Shown here in pieces: positions 1 to 7,547 of a stretch of DNA of 7,547 bases (position 1 is its first letter; every line of letters starts with the position of its first letter). This stretch comes from an uncultured Actinomycetes bacterium (GTDB taxonomy: Bacteria > Actinomycetota > Actinomycetes > Mycobacteriales > Mycobacteriaceae), in contig CAIWCQ010000052.1 in the NCBI GenBank assembly GCA_903911165.1, forward strand, positions 1-7,547. Reading direction: 5' to 3'. A model generated the notes under the pieces. The model was not told where the DNA came from, searched no databases, and was given only the letters and a program-made list of their open reading frames with translations. Position numbers and translations under genes: made by a program.

Positions 1-45
1 AGCGTGGGTGCCACAATCGATGAGCCTACTGAGGGCGGCAGTCCC

Positions 46-51
46 TATCCT
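46..51 (+). promoter_or_regulatory. Putative -10 element (TATCCT) of a leaderless promoter for the hydrolase gene
   Basis: TATCCT matches the mycobacterial SigA -10 pattern TANNNT and lies 7 bases upstream of the ATG at 59. Transcription would therefore start at or next to the A of that ATG, giving a leaderless mRNA. No Shine-Dalgarno sequence lies at normal distance from the ATG; the nearest purine-rich stretch (GAGGGCGG, about 31-38) is too far upstream. No clear -35 TTGACA-like hexamer is visible, which is common in mycobacterial promoters. A TANNNT match arises often by chance, so this is only suggestive. Confidence 0.4.
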
Positions 52-58
52 GGGCACT

Positions 59-1687
59 ATGACCCGAACCCGGCGGATCGACCGCGCCGCGTCCCGGGTT
101 CTGCGGCTTCCCGCGGCGACCACCGGCTACCGGGTGCACCGCGGGCTGCCGGTTCCGATGCGCGACGGCGTGACACTGCGTGCCGACCACTACGCCCCGG
201 ACACTGACCGGCCGCTGGGCACCATCCTGGTGCGCGGTCCCTACGGCCGGGCCTTCCCGATCTCGATCATCTATGCGCGGGTGTACGCCGCTCGCGGCTA
301 CCACGTGGTGTTCCAGAGTGTGCGCGGCACCTTCGGCTCCGGTGGCGAGTTCGTGCCGATGGTGCACGAGGCCGACGACGCCGCCGACACCGTGGCGTGG
401 CTGCGCAACCAATCGTGGTTCACCGGAACCTTCGCCACCATCGGACTGTCCTATCTTGGCTATACCCAGTGGGCGTTGATGTCGGACCCGCCGCCGGAGC
501 TGGCTGCGGCGGTCGTCACGGTCGGGCCGCACGATCTTCACGAATCATCATGGGGTACAGGCTCCTTCGCGCTTGCCGATCTCCTGGGTTGGTCGGACCT
601 GGTGGCGAATCAGGAAGCGCATCCCGCTCGGCGGGTCGCCTTCCAGTTCCGTGCCGCACGCCGGCTGGCCAGCGCGGTGCACGGCGTACCGGTGGCCGAC
701 TCCGCACGGGCGCTGTTGGGCCGAGGGTCGCCGTGGTTCGAATCCTGGGTCGATCGCCCTAACGCCGACGATCCGTTCTGGGCGGGCTTTCGCGCGACAA
801 CCGCGCTGGAGCGAGCGGCGGTGCCGGTGCTGCTGCTCAGCGGGTGGCAGGACATCTTCATCGATCAGACCCTCACCCAGTACCGGCATCTGCACGGCCG
901 AGGTGTCGACGTGGCGATGACGATCGGGCCGTGGACACACGACCAGATGGTGACCACCGCCGGCGGAACGGCCGCAGCCGAGACACTGGCCTGGCTGGGC
1001 GTTCACCTGGCCAAGAAGCCGGAGCCACCGCGCCCGGCGCCGGTGCGGGTGTTCATCACCGGCCGCAACCGCAATGGCTGGGTCGATCTTCCGGCTTGGC
1101 CGCCGGCTACCGCCGCAAAGGTGCTCTACCTGCAAACCGGTGGACGACTCGAATCGGCACCGTCGACCGCCGGAACGTCGACATTCCGTTACAACCCGGC
1201 CGAACCCACGCCGACGGTGGGCGGGCGACTGCTGGCCCGGCCGGCCGGCTACACCGACGACACCGAACTTGCCAGCCGGGCCGACGTGCTGAGTTTCACC
1301 GGCCCACCACTGGGCGCCGAGATATGTGTGTGCGGAAGTCCCGTCGTTGAACTGGCCTACGAGACCGACAACGATCACTTCGATGTGTTCGTCCGGATCA
1401 GCGAGGTCGATGCGCGCGGACGTTCCCGCAACGTCAGCGACGGGTTCCGCCGCTTCAGTGCGATCCCCAACGAACCGGTTCGCATCGAACTCGACCCGAT
1501 CGCACACCGCTTCAGCGCCGGCTCACGCATCCGGGTCCTTATCGCCGGCGGCTGCCACCCCCGCTTCGCGCGCAATCTGGGCACCGGCGAATCGGTGCTG
1601 AGCGGACGCCGGATGGCGTCGTCCACCCATACCGTGCGGCACGGCGAGTCCTCGACGCTGACGCTGCCCGTTGGCGATCCCGGGTAG
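59..1687 (+). CDS. CocE/NonD family alpha/beta hydrolase (X-Pro dipeptidyl-peptidase S15-like)
   Basis: Predicted serine hydrolase of 542 residues, acting on an ester or amide whose identity the sequence does not reveal. From the ATG at 59, the N-terminal half is an alpha/beta-hydrolase. GPYG near residues 60-63 carries the Tyr expected to help form the oxyanion hole, and VRGTFGSGG follows. The nucleophile elbow GLSYLG has Ser131, GWQDIFID supplies Asp265 and GPWTHDQ supplies His294; order and spacing resemble the CocE cocaine-esterase triad. The C-terminal part, from about residue 325, is the family's beta-sandwich (jelly-roll) domain, with a GSPVVELAYETDNDHFDVFV-type segment. The reading frame is open to the window's left edge, with GTG at 8 and ATG at 20 as other starts. 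I prefer 59 because the protein then begins a few residues before the basic stretch leading into the conserved domain, and because of the -10-like element before it. There is no convincing signal peptide, so a cytoplasmic location is inferred. It resembles the M. tuberculosis Rv2800 type of hydrolase. Family is sure; substrate and exact start are not. Confidence 0.9.
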   Translation: MTRTRRIDRAASRVLRLPAATTGYRVHRGLPVPMRDGVTLRADHYAPDTDRPLGTILVRGPYGRAFPISIIYARVYAARGYHVVFQSVRGTFGSGGEFVPMVHEADDAADTVAWLRNQSWFTGTFATIGLSYLGYTQWALMSDPPPELAAAVVTVGPHDLHESSWGTGSFALADLLGWSDLVANQEAHPARRVAFQFRAARRLASAVHGVPVADSARALLGRGSPWFESWVDRPNADDPFWAGFRATTALERAAVPVLLLSGWQDIFIDQTLTQYRHLHGRGVDVAMTIGPWTHDQMVTTAGGTAAAETLAWLGVHLAKKPEPPRPAPVRVFITGRNRNGWVDLPAWPPATAAKVLYLQTGGRLESAPSTAGTSTFRYNPAEPTPTVGGRLLARPAGYTDDTELASRADVLSFTGPPLGAEICVCGSPVVELAYETDNDHFDVFVRISEVDARGRSRNVSDGFRRFSAIPNEPVRIELDPIAHRFSAGSRIRVLIAGGCHPRFARNLGTGESVLSGRRMASSTHTVRHGESSTLTLPVGDPG

Positions 1688-1710
1688 CGGGAGATCGGGT
1701 AGCGGGAGGT
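1681..1710 (+). repeat. 15-bp tandem duplication over the hydrolase stop codon
   Basis: Two adjacent 15-bp copies, CGGGTAGCGGGAGAT at 1681-1695 and CGGGTAGCGGGAGGT at 1696-1710, match at 14 of 15 positions. The first copy contains the hydrolase stop codon (TAG, 1685-1687). The second lies in the 53-base spacer before the next gene and creates a GGGAGGT Shine-Dalgarno-like string at 1704-1710. That string is about 30 bases from the next ATG with no in-frame start codon near it, so it is probably not a ribosome binding site. Confidence 0.8.
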
Positions 1711-1728
1711 AGGGCGCGGCGGCACGGC

Positions 1729-1734
1729 TACGGT
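1729..1734 (+). promoter_or_regulatory. Putative -10 element (TACGGT) of a leaderless promoter for echA
   Basis: TACGGT fits TANNNT and ends 6 bases before the ATG at 1741, so transcription could begin at the A of the start codon. No Shine-Dalgarno sequence is present at 5-12 bases upstream, which fits leaderless translation as commonly seen in mycobacteria. No clear -35 hexamer is seen. If real, this gives echA its own promoter rather than pure read-through from the hydrolase gene 53 bases upstream. Confidence 0.5.
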
Positions 1735-1740
1735 GTCGCT

Positions 1741-2517
1741 ATGGCATCACAGATCGCTGGGGACATCCTGCTCATCGACACGGTCGACCGGGTGCGGACG
1801 CTGACGCTGAACCGGCCCGAGGCCCGCAACGCCCTGTCCGGTGCGTTGCGCAAGCAATTCTTCGCAGCACTACGCGACGCCGAGGCCGACGACGGTGTGG
1901 ACGTGGTCATCTTCACCGGGGCCGATCCGGTGTTCTGCGCGGGACTGGACCTCAAGGAACTCGGCGACACCACCGAGTTACCCGACATCTCGCCAAAGTG
2001 GCCGCCGATGACCAAGCCGGTGATCGGCGCCATCAACGGTGCGGCGGTGACGGGTGGCCTCGAGTTGGCGCTGTACTGCGACTTCCTGATCGCCTCTGAT
2101 CGGGCCCGGTTCGCCGACACCCACGCCCGGGTGGGGTTGCTGCCCACCTGGGGTCTGAGCGTGCGACTCCCGCAGAAGGTGGGTGTCGGGATGGCACGAC
2201 GGATGAGTATGACCGGCGACTACCTGTCGGCCGCCGATGCGCTGCGCGCCGGACTGGTCACCGAAGTCGTCGCGCATGAGCAGTTGATGCCGGCCGCGCG
2301 CGCGATTGCCGCCTCGATCGTCGGCAACAACCAGAAGGCCGTGCGGGCGCTGCTGGAGTCCTACCACCGCATCGACGGAGCAGACACCAGCACCGGGCTG
2401 TGGATGGAAGCCGAGTCATCGCTGGCGTGGATGCGTTCGGCCAGCGGGGACGATATCGCCGCCAGCCGCGCCTCAGTGATGGACCGCGGCCGGGCGCAGG
2501 CCCGGCAGTCGGGTTAA
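1741..2517 (+). CDS. echA16: Enoyl-CoA hydratase/isomerase (crotonase) family protein, EchA16-like
   Basis: A 258-residue crotonase-fold protein, the usual length for the family, expected to act in the cytoplasm on acyl-CoA thioesters in fatty-acid or related degradation. The N-terminal LNRPEARNALS motif (about 23-33) is typical. The two oxyanion-hole segments are visible: CAGLDLKEL (66-74) and INGAAVTGGLELALYCD (98-114). Glu108 corresponds to the first catalytic Glu of classical hydratase (rat Glu144). Twenty residues later, where the second Glu (rat Glu164) is expected, the motif FADTHARVGLLPTWG has His128. Canonical hydration is therefore doubtful; isomerase, hydrolase-like or binding roles are possible. 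The sequence, including GDYLSAADALRAGLVTEVVAHEQL, agrees closely with mycobacterial EchA16 as I remember it. The ATG at 1741 is the only start fitting the family N terminus. The last eight to nine codons lie inside the first copy of a 29-bp tandem repeat, giving a short Q-S-G ending. It converges with the transporter gene downstream. Confidence 0.92.
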   Translation: MASQIAGDILLIDTVDRVRTLTLNRPEARNALSGALRKQFFAALRDAEADDGVDVVIFTGADPVFCAGLDLKELGDTTELPDISPKWPPMTKPVIGAINGAAVTGGLELALYCDFLIASDRARFADTHARVGLLPTWGLSVRLPQKVGVGMARRMSMTGDYLSAADALRAGLVTEVVAHEQLMPAARAIAASIVGNNQKAVRALLESYHRIDGADTSTGLWMEAESSLAWMRSASGDDIAASRASVMDRGRAQARQSG

Positions 2518-2564
2518 GCCGGGCGCAGGCCCGGCAGTCGGGTTGAGCCGGGCGCAGGCCCGGC
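2489..2564. terminator. Three tandem GC-only hairpins, possible bidirectional transcription terminator
   Basis: Each full repeat unit contains the perfect inverted repeat GCCGGGC-GCAG-GCCCGGC (7-bp stem, 4-base loop), at 2489-2506, 2518-2535 and 2547-2564. The fourth, partial copy has the left arm (2576-2582) but its right arm is broken. Hairpins between convergent genes are well placed to stop transcription from both sides. No T-run follows on either strand, so this is not a classical intrinsic terminator. Mycobacterial terminators often have poor U-tracts, and the role is inferred from position and structure only. The first hairpin is inside echA coding sequence. Confidence 0.45.
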
Positions 2565-2589
2565 AGTCGGGTTGAGCCGGGCGCAGGCC
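2490..2589. repeat. 29-bp tandem repeat, about 3.4 copies, spanning the echA 3' end and the convergent intergenic space
   Basis: Full copies lie at 2490-2518, 2519-2547 and 2548-2576, and the first 13 bases of a fourth at 2577-2589. Copies 2 and 3 are identical. Copy 1 differs by one base: TAA, the echA stop, instead of TGA. The array begins within the last codons of echA and ends two bases before the stop codon of the opposing transporter gene, so it occupies nearly all of the 74-base intergenic region. The unit is not a multiple of three and there are no spacers, so it is not a CRISPR array. The near-identity of the copies suggests recent slippage or duplication that started from echA coding sequence. 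Confidence 0.95.
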
Positions 2590-2591
2590 AC

Positions 2592-3905
2592 CTAGCCCGT
2601 TCCCGCCACCTTCCAACGCCCCGACCTAACCCGCCAGATGCCGAGGATCAGGCGTAGTCCGACGAACGCGGTCAGACCCGACCAGATGCCGGCCAGACCC
2701 CAGCCGAACACCAACGACAGCCACGTCAGCGGCAGGAACCCAGCGAATGCGCCCACCAGTGTGGCGTTGCGCATGAAGGTGGCGTCGCCGGCACCGAGCA
2801 GCACACCGTCGAGTGCGAACAGCACCCCGGCGACGGGGAGTTGGGCTACCAGGAACCACCACGGCACGCCGATCGCGGCGAGCACGGCGCGGTCATCGGT
2901 GAACAGTGACGGGAACACCGACGATCCCAACGCCAACACCGCTGCGAGGCCAACGGCGGTAATCGCCGAGAACACCGTGACCCGCCAGGCAACTCGAGTG
3001 GCATACCGGGTATCCGAGCTACCCAGAGCCGCACCCACCAGCGACTGTGCCGCGATCGCCAGTGAATCCAGCACCAGCGCAAGGAAACTCCACAGCTGCA
3101 GCACCACCTGATGCGCCGCCAGCGCGACCGCACCGAACCGGGCCGCAACCGCCGCCGCCGAGACGAAGCAGGCCTGAAAAACCATGGTGCGCAACACTAG
3201 ATCGCGGCCCATTACCAACTGGGCGCGTAGCACCACCGAATCAGGACGCAGCGAAACTCGTTCAGACAACAGCGCGCGGCAAAACAGCAACCCCGCAAGC
3301 CACTGCCCCACCAGGTTCGCCACCGCCGAGCCGACCAGGCCCCAGCGCGGCATGCCCAGCCAGCCGTAGACCAGCATCGGGCACAGGACCGCCGAGACGC
3401 CGAAACCGATCACCACGTAGCGCAGCGGACGGACGGTGTCCTGAATGCCCCGCATCCAGCCGTTGCCGGCCAAGGAGATGAGGATCGCGGGCACCGCGAG
3501 GATCGCGATTCGTAGCCAGGGCAGCGCGGTGTCGGCGATCTGCGCGCCCGGACCCGGTCCGGCGATCACTGATACCAGCGGCACCGCGGCCAGTTGCACC
3601 ACGACCACCACCGCAAGACCCAGACCGATCGCCAGCCAGGTGGCCTGCACGCCCTCCGCAACGGCAGCGGCCCGGTTGCCGACGCCATGGAAGCGCGCCG
3701 AGCGCGCGGTGGTCGCCGTGGACAGGAATGTCAGTTGAGAGCCCACCAGCGAAACGATGAGACCCCCGATTGCCAATCCGGCAAGACTCAGCGCACCGAG
3801 GCGACCGACGACGGCGATGTCGAACAACAGGTAAAGCGGTTCAGCGGCGAGCACGATGAGTGCGGGGAAGGCCAGCGCGGCGATCCGCCGCTCCAGCGAC
3901 GCCAT
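2592..3905 (-). CDS. dinF: MATE family efflux transporter, DinF subfamily
   Basis: An integral membrane protein of 437 residues, the usual size for MATE transporters. It is predicted to export organic compounds in exchange for H+ or Na+; the natural substrate is unknown. Hydrophobic segments run throughout, compatible with 12 membrane helices in two halves. The first helix holds EPLYLLFDIAVVGRLG, whose Asp matches the acidic residue of the FVD-type motif in helix 1 of MATE proteins. Other family-typical stretches are NGWMRGIQDTVRPLRYVV in the middle, LAAHQVVLQLWSFLALVLDS in the second half and GVLLGAGDATFMRN near the C terminus. It resembles mycobacterial DinF (Rv2836c). The ATG at 3905 starts 13 bases after the stop of the phosphoesterase gene. 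A TTG at 3926 would add seven residues and overlap that gene by eight bases. I prefer the ATG because the protein then begins with a short basic stretch directly before helix 1. It is the last gene of the infB operon, ending at the hairpin repeat. A connection to translation or nucleotide turnover is not shown. Confidence 0.92.
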   Translation of the reverse strand: MASLERRIAALAFPALIVLAAEPLYLLFDIAVVGRLGALSLAGLAIGGLIVSLVGSQLTFLSTATTARSARFHGVGNRAAAVAEGVQATWLAIGLGLAVVVVVQLAAVPLVSVIAGPGPGAQIADTALPWLRIAILAVPAILISLAGNGWMRGIQDTVRPLRYVVIGFGVSAVLCPMLVYGWLGMPRWGLVGSAVANLVGQWLAGLLFCRALLSERVSLRPDSVVLRAQLVMGRDLVLRTMVFQACFVSAAAVAARFGAVALAAHQVVLQLWSFLALVLDSLAIAAQSLVGAALGSSDTRYATRVAWRVTVFSAITAVGLAAVLALGSSVFPSLFTDDRAVLAAIGVPWWFLVAQLPVAGVLFALDGVLLGAGDATFMRNATLVGAFAGFLPLTWLSLVFGWGLAGIWSGLTAFVGLRLILGIWRVRSGRWKVAGTG

Positions 3906-3918
3906 GCGCGCGCCCGCT

Positions 3919-5356
<1,438 letters not shown>

Positions 5357-5361
5357 GAGCC

Positions 5362-7547
5362 CTAGACCCGCGCCTTCTCGACCAGCTCGTAGGTCTCGAT
5401 GATGTCGCCCTCTTTGATATCGGCGTAGGTCACCGTGAGACCGCACTCAAAGCCCTCGCGAACCTCGGTCGCGTCGTCCTTCTCGCGCTTGAGGGACGAG
5501 ATAGTGAGGTTCTCGGCGACCACGACACTGTCGCGCAGCAACCGCGCCTTGGCGTTGCGACGCATGATGCCCGACTGCACCAGGCAGCCGGCGATATTGC
5601 CCACCTTCGACGACCGGAAGATTGCCCGGATCTCCGCCCGGCCCAGATCGCGCTCCTCGTAGATCGGCTTGAGCATGCCCTTGAGGGCCTTCTCGATCTC
5701 GTCGATCGCCTGGTAGATCACCGAGTAGTAGCGGATCTCCACCCCCTCGCGGTTGGCCAGCTCGGTGGCTTTGCCTTCGGCACGGACGTTGAAGCCGATG
5801 ATGATCGCGTCCGAGGCCGACGCCAAGTTGACGTTGGTTTCGGTGATGCCACCGACGCCGCGGTCGATGACCCGCAACTCCACCTCGTCATCGATCGCGA
5901 TGCCGAGCAGAGCCTCCTCGAGTGCCTCGACGGTGCCGGAGTTATCGCCCTTGAGGATCAGGTTGAGCTGGCTGGTTTCCTTGAGTGCCGACTCCAGGTC
6001 CTCCAGGCTGATCCGCTTGCGCGACCGGGCGGCCAGCGCGTTGCGCTTGCGCGCACTGCGCCGGTCGGCGATCTGGCGGGCGGTGCGATCCTCGTCGACG
6101 ACAAGCAGGTTGTCACCGGCACCCGGAACCGAGGTGAAGCCGATAACCTGCACCGGCCGCGACGGCATCGCCTCCTCGATGTCCTCGCCGTGCTCGTCGA
6201 CCATGCGGCGGACGCGACCGTAGGCATCGCCGGCGACGATGGAATCGCCGACCCGCAGCGTGCCGCGCTGGATCAGCACAGTCGCCACCGGGCCGCGTCC
6301 CCGATCCAGGTGCGCCTCGATCGCCACGCCCTGGGCCTCCATATTCGGGTTGGCCCGCAGATCCAGTGCCGCATCGGCGGTGAGCAGCACCGCCTCCTCG
6401 AGCGCCTGGATATTGGTGCCGGCCTTGGCGGAGATGTCGACGAACATGGTGTCGCCGCCGAAGTCCTCGGCCACCAGTCCGTATTCGGTCAGCTGCGACC
6501 GGATGCGCTGGGGGTCGGCACCCTCCTTGTCGATCTTGTTGACGGCGACCACGATCGGCACGTCGGCGGCTTGGGCATGGTTGATGGCCTCCACCGTCTG
6601 CGGCATGACGCCGTCGTCGGCGGCCACCACCAAAATCGCGATGTCGGTGGCCTTCGCACCGCGGGCACGCATGGCGGTGAACGCCTCATGGCCCGGGGTG
6701 TCGATGAAGGTGATCAGCCGCTCGTTGCCGTCGTGGACGACGGCAACCTGGTAGGCGCCGATGTGCTGGGTGATGCCGCCGGCCTCGCCCTCGCGGACGT
6801 TGGCCCGACGGATGGTGTCGAGCAGGCGGGTCTTGCCGTGATCGACGTGGCCCATCACGGTGACCACCGGCGGACGGATCACAAGATCATCCTCGCCGCC
6901 GGAGTCCTCGCCATAGGTGAGGTCGAAGCTCTCCAGCAGTTCGCGATCCTCATCCTCGGGCGAGACGACCTGAACGACGTAGTTCATTTCACCGCCGAGC
7001 AGTTCGAGGGTCTCGTCCCCGACCGACTGAGTGGCAGTGACCATCTCGCCGAGGTTGAACAGCGCCTGCACCAGAGCAGCCGGGTTGGCGTCGATCTTCT
7101 CAGCGAAATCGCTCAACGAGGCGCCGCGGGCCAACCGGACGATCTCGCCGTTGCCGTGCGGCAACCGGATGCCCCCGACCACCGGCGCCTGCATGTTCTC
7201 GTACTCGGCGCGTTTAGCCCGCTTTGACTTGCGGCCACGCCGGACCGCGCCACCGGGGCGACCGAATGCACCTGCCGCGCCACCGCGCTGTCCGGGTCTG
7301 CCACCACCGCCACCGCCGCCACCGGGACCACCGCCACCGCCGGGACGGCCACGGAAACCCGCACCCGCCGGTGCGGCACCACCGGCACCACCGGCACCAC
7401 CGCCGCCGGGACCGCCGGTGCGGTAGTTACCGCCGCCGCCGCCGGGACGTGCGCCCTGCCCGGGGCCGGGACGCGCGCCGGGGCCACCCGGACGCGGAGC
7501 GCCCGGGCGAGCCGGGCGGGCACCCATGGCGCCGCCGGGACGCGGCG
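5362..7547 (-). CDS. infB: Translation initiation factor IF-2 (5' end cut by the window)
   Basis: IF-2 is the GTPase that brings initiator fMet-tRNA to the 30S subunit and promotes joining of the 50S. The window holds about 727 codons of the C-terminal part; mycobacterial IF-2 is about 900 residues, so roughly the first fifth lies beyond the right edge. Numbering is from the internal Met codon at 7525-7527, which is not the true start because the frame continues to the edge with the same Gly/Pro/Arg-rich composition. Residues 1-95 are low-complexity Gly-rich, followed by a basic [11 protein letters not shown] stretch and an IF2_N-like domain (about 120-175). The G domain has GHVDHGKT (226-233), GGITQHIG (250-257), DTPGH (276-280), NKID (330-333) and SAK (366-368), all intact. 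Domain 2, a long helix and the C-terminal fMet-tRNA-binding domain follow ([13 protein letters not shown], then EGFECGLTV). It ends with TAG at 5362-5364. It is the first gene visible in the minus-strand operon; any promoter lies outside the window. Confidence 0.97.
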   Translation of the reverse strand, partial: PRPGGAMGARPARPGAPRPGGPGARPGPGQGARPGGGGGNYRTGGPGGGGAGGAGGAAPAGAGFRGRPGGGGGPGGGGGGGGRPGQRGGAAGAFGRPGGAVRRGRKSKRAKRAEYENMQAPVVGGIRLPHGNGEIVRLARGASLSDFAEKIDANPAALVQALFNLGEMVTATQSVGDETLELLGGEMNYVVQVVSPEDEDRELLESFDLTYGEDSGGEDDLVIRPPVVTVMGHVDHGKTRLLDTIRRANVREGEAGGITQHIGAYQVAVVHDGNERLITFIDTPGHEAFTAMRARGAKATDIAILVVAADDGVMPQTVEAINHAQAADVPIVVAVNKIDKEGADPQRIRSQLTEYGLVAEDFGGDTMFVDISAKAGTNIQALEEAVLLTADAALDLRANPNMEAQGVAIEAHLDRGRGPVATVLIQRGTLRVGDSIVAGDAYGRVRRMVDEHGEDIEEAMPSRPVQVIGFTSVPGAGDNLLVVDEDRTARQIADRRSARKRNALAARSRKRISLEDLESALKETSQLNLILKGDNSGTVEALEEALLGIAIDDEVELRVIDRGVGGITETNVNLASASDAIIIGFNVRAEGKATELANREGVEIRYYSVIYQAIDEIEKALKGMLKPIYEERDLGRAEIRAIFRSSKVGNIAGCLVQSGIMRRNAKARLLRDSVVVAENLTISSLKREKDDATEVREGFECGLTVTYADIKEGDIIETYELVEKARV
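7237..7547 (-). repeat. Low-complexity Gly/Pro/Arg-rich coding segment of infB
   Basis: This stretch encodes a disordered, basic linker made almost only of Gly, Pro, Arg and Ala, including runs of up to nine Gly (about residues 69-76 from the Met at 7527). The DNA is a mixture of degenerate GGN/CCN triplets. It contains one exact short tandem array: GGCACCACC three times at 7375-7401 on the plus strand, which encodes Gly-Gly-Ala repeats. Such N-terminal regions are typical of actinobacterial IF-2 and vary in length between species. Confidence 0.85.

Noticed and set aside
548..1507. Long open frame of 319 codons on the minus strand inside the hydrolase gene
   Set aside because: It is a shadow of the plus-strand gene caused by high GC at third positions. 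Its translation has no recognisable domain and is rich in Arg, Gly and His.
1704..1710. GGGAGGT as the ribosome binding site of echA
   Set aside because: It is about 30 bases from the ATG with no in-frame start codon closer, and it is produced by the 15-bp duplication.
2490..2589. Regularly spaced 29-bp units resembling a CRISPR repeat length
   Set aside because: The copies are directly adjacent with no spacers, and no cas-like gene is nearby; this is a plain tandem repeat.
2490..2589. MIRU-type mycobacterial interspersed repeat
   Set aside because: The unit is 29 bp, shorter than the MIRU family I know, and appears to derive from the echA coding end rather than from a dispersed element. 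A genome search would settle it.
6190..7227. Long open frame of 345 codons on the plus strand antisense to infB
   Set aside because: The opposite strand encodes the intact IF-2 GTPase motifs. The plus-strand translation matches nothing I recognise and has the composition of an antisense shadow.
7525..7527. ATG as the true infB start
   Set aside because: The reading frame continues to the window edge with the same Gly/Pro/Arg-rich composition, and mycobacterial IF-2 is much longer than the 721 residues this start would give.

Overview
The window is a high-GC actinobacterial chromosome segment, most likely from a mycobacterium (Mycobacterium or Mycolicibacterium). The minus-strand gene order infB-rbfA-DHH/DHHA1 phosphoesterase-DinF-type MATE transporter is the one I know from Mycobacterium tuberculosis (Rv2839c to Rv2836c). 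The crotonase beside it closely resembles mycobacterial EchA16. These assignments come from reading the translated sequence and from memory of the families; no database search was run.

Layout. Positions 59-2517 hold two plus-strand genes: a CocE/NonD-type alpha/beta hydrolase with a complete Ser-Asp-His triad, then an EchA16-like enoyl-CoA hydratase/isomerase family protein. Each has a TANNNT hexamer 6-7 bases before its ATG and no usable Shine-Dalgarno sequence, as expected for leaderless mycobacterial transcripts. Positions 2592-7547 hold a tightly packed minus-strand operon, read right to left: infB (5' end cut off by the window edge), rbfA (5-base gap), nrnA/cnpB (26-base overlap) and the MATE transporter (13-base gap from the preferred ATG). 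The two blocks converge on a 74-base intergenic space. That space is almost filled by a 29-bp tandem repeat whose units each fold into a GC-only hairpin.

How the genes work together. InfB (initiation factor IF-2) and RbfA (30S maturation factor) serve translation. The DHH/DHHA1 enzyme is expected to hydrolyse short RNAs, pAp-type nucleotides and c-di-AMP/pApA. The MATE protein is a predicted membrane exporter whose link to the others is only co-transcription. The two plus-strand genes look like independent small-molecule/acyl-CoA enzymes with unknown substrates.

I see no undescribed defence, mobile or RNA system here. No tRNA, rRNA, insertion sequence or CRISPR array was recognised, and no gap between genes exceeds 74 bases. 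The points most worth a second look are the hairpin-bearing tandem repeat that begins inside the echA 3' end, a second small tandem duplication over the hydrolase stop codon, and the His in place of one catalytic Glu in the crotonase.
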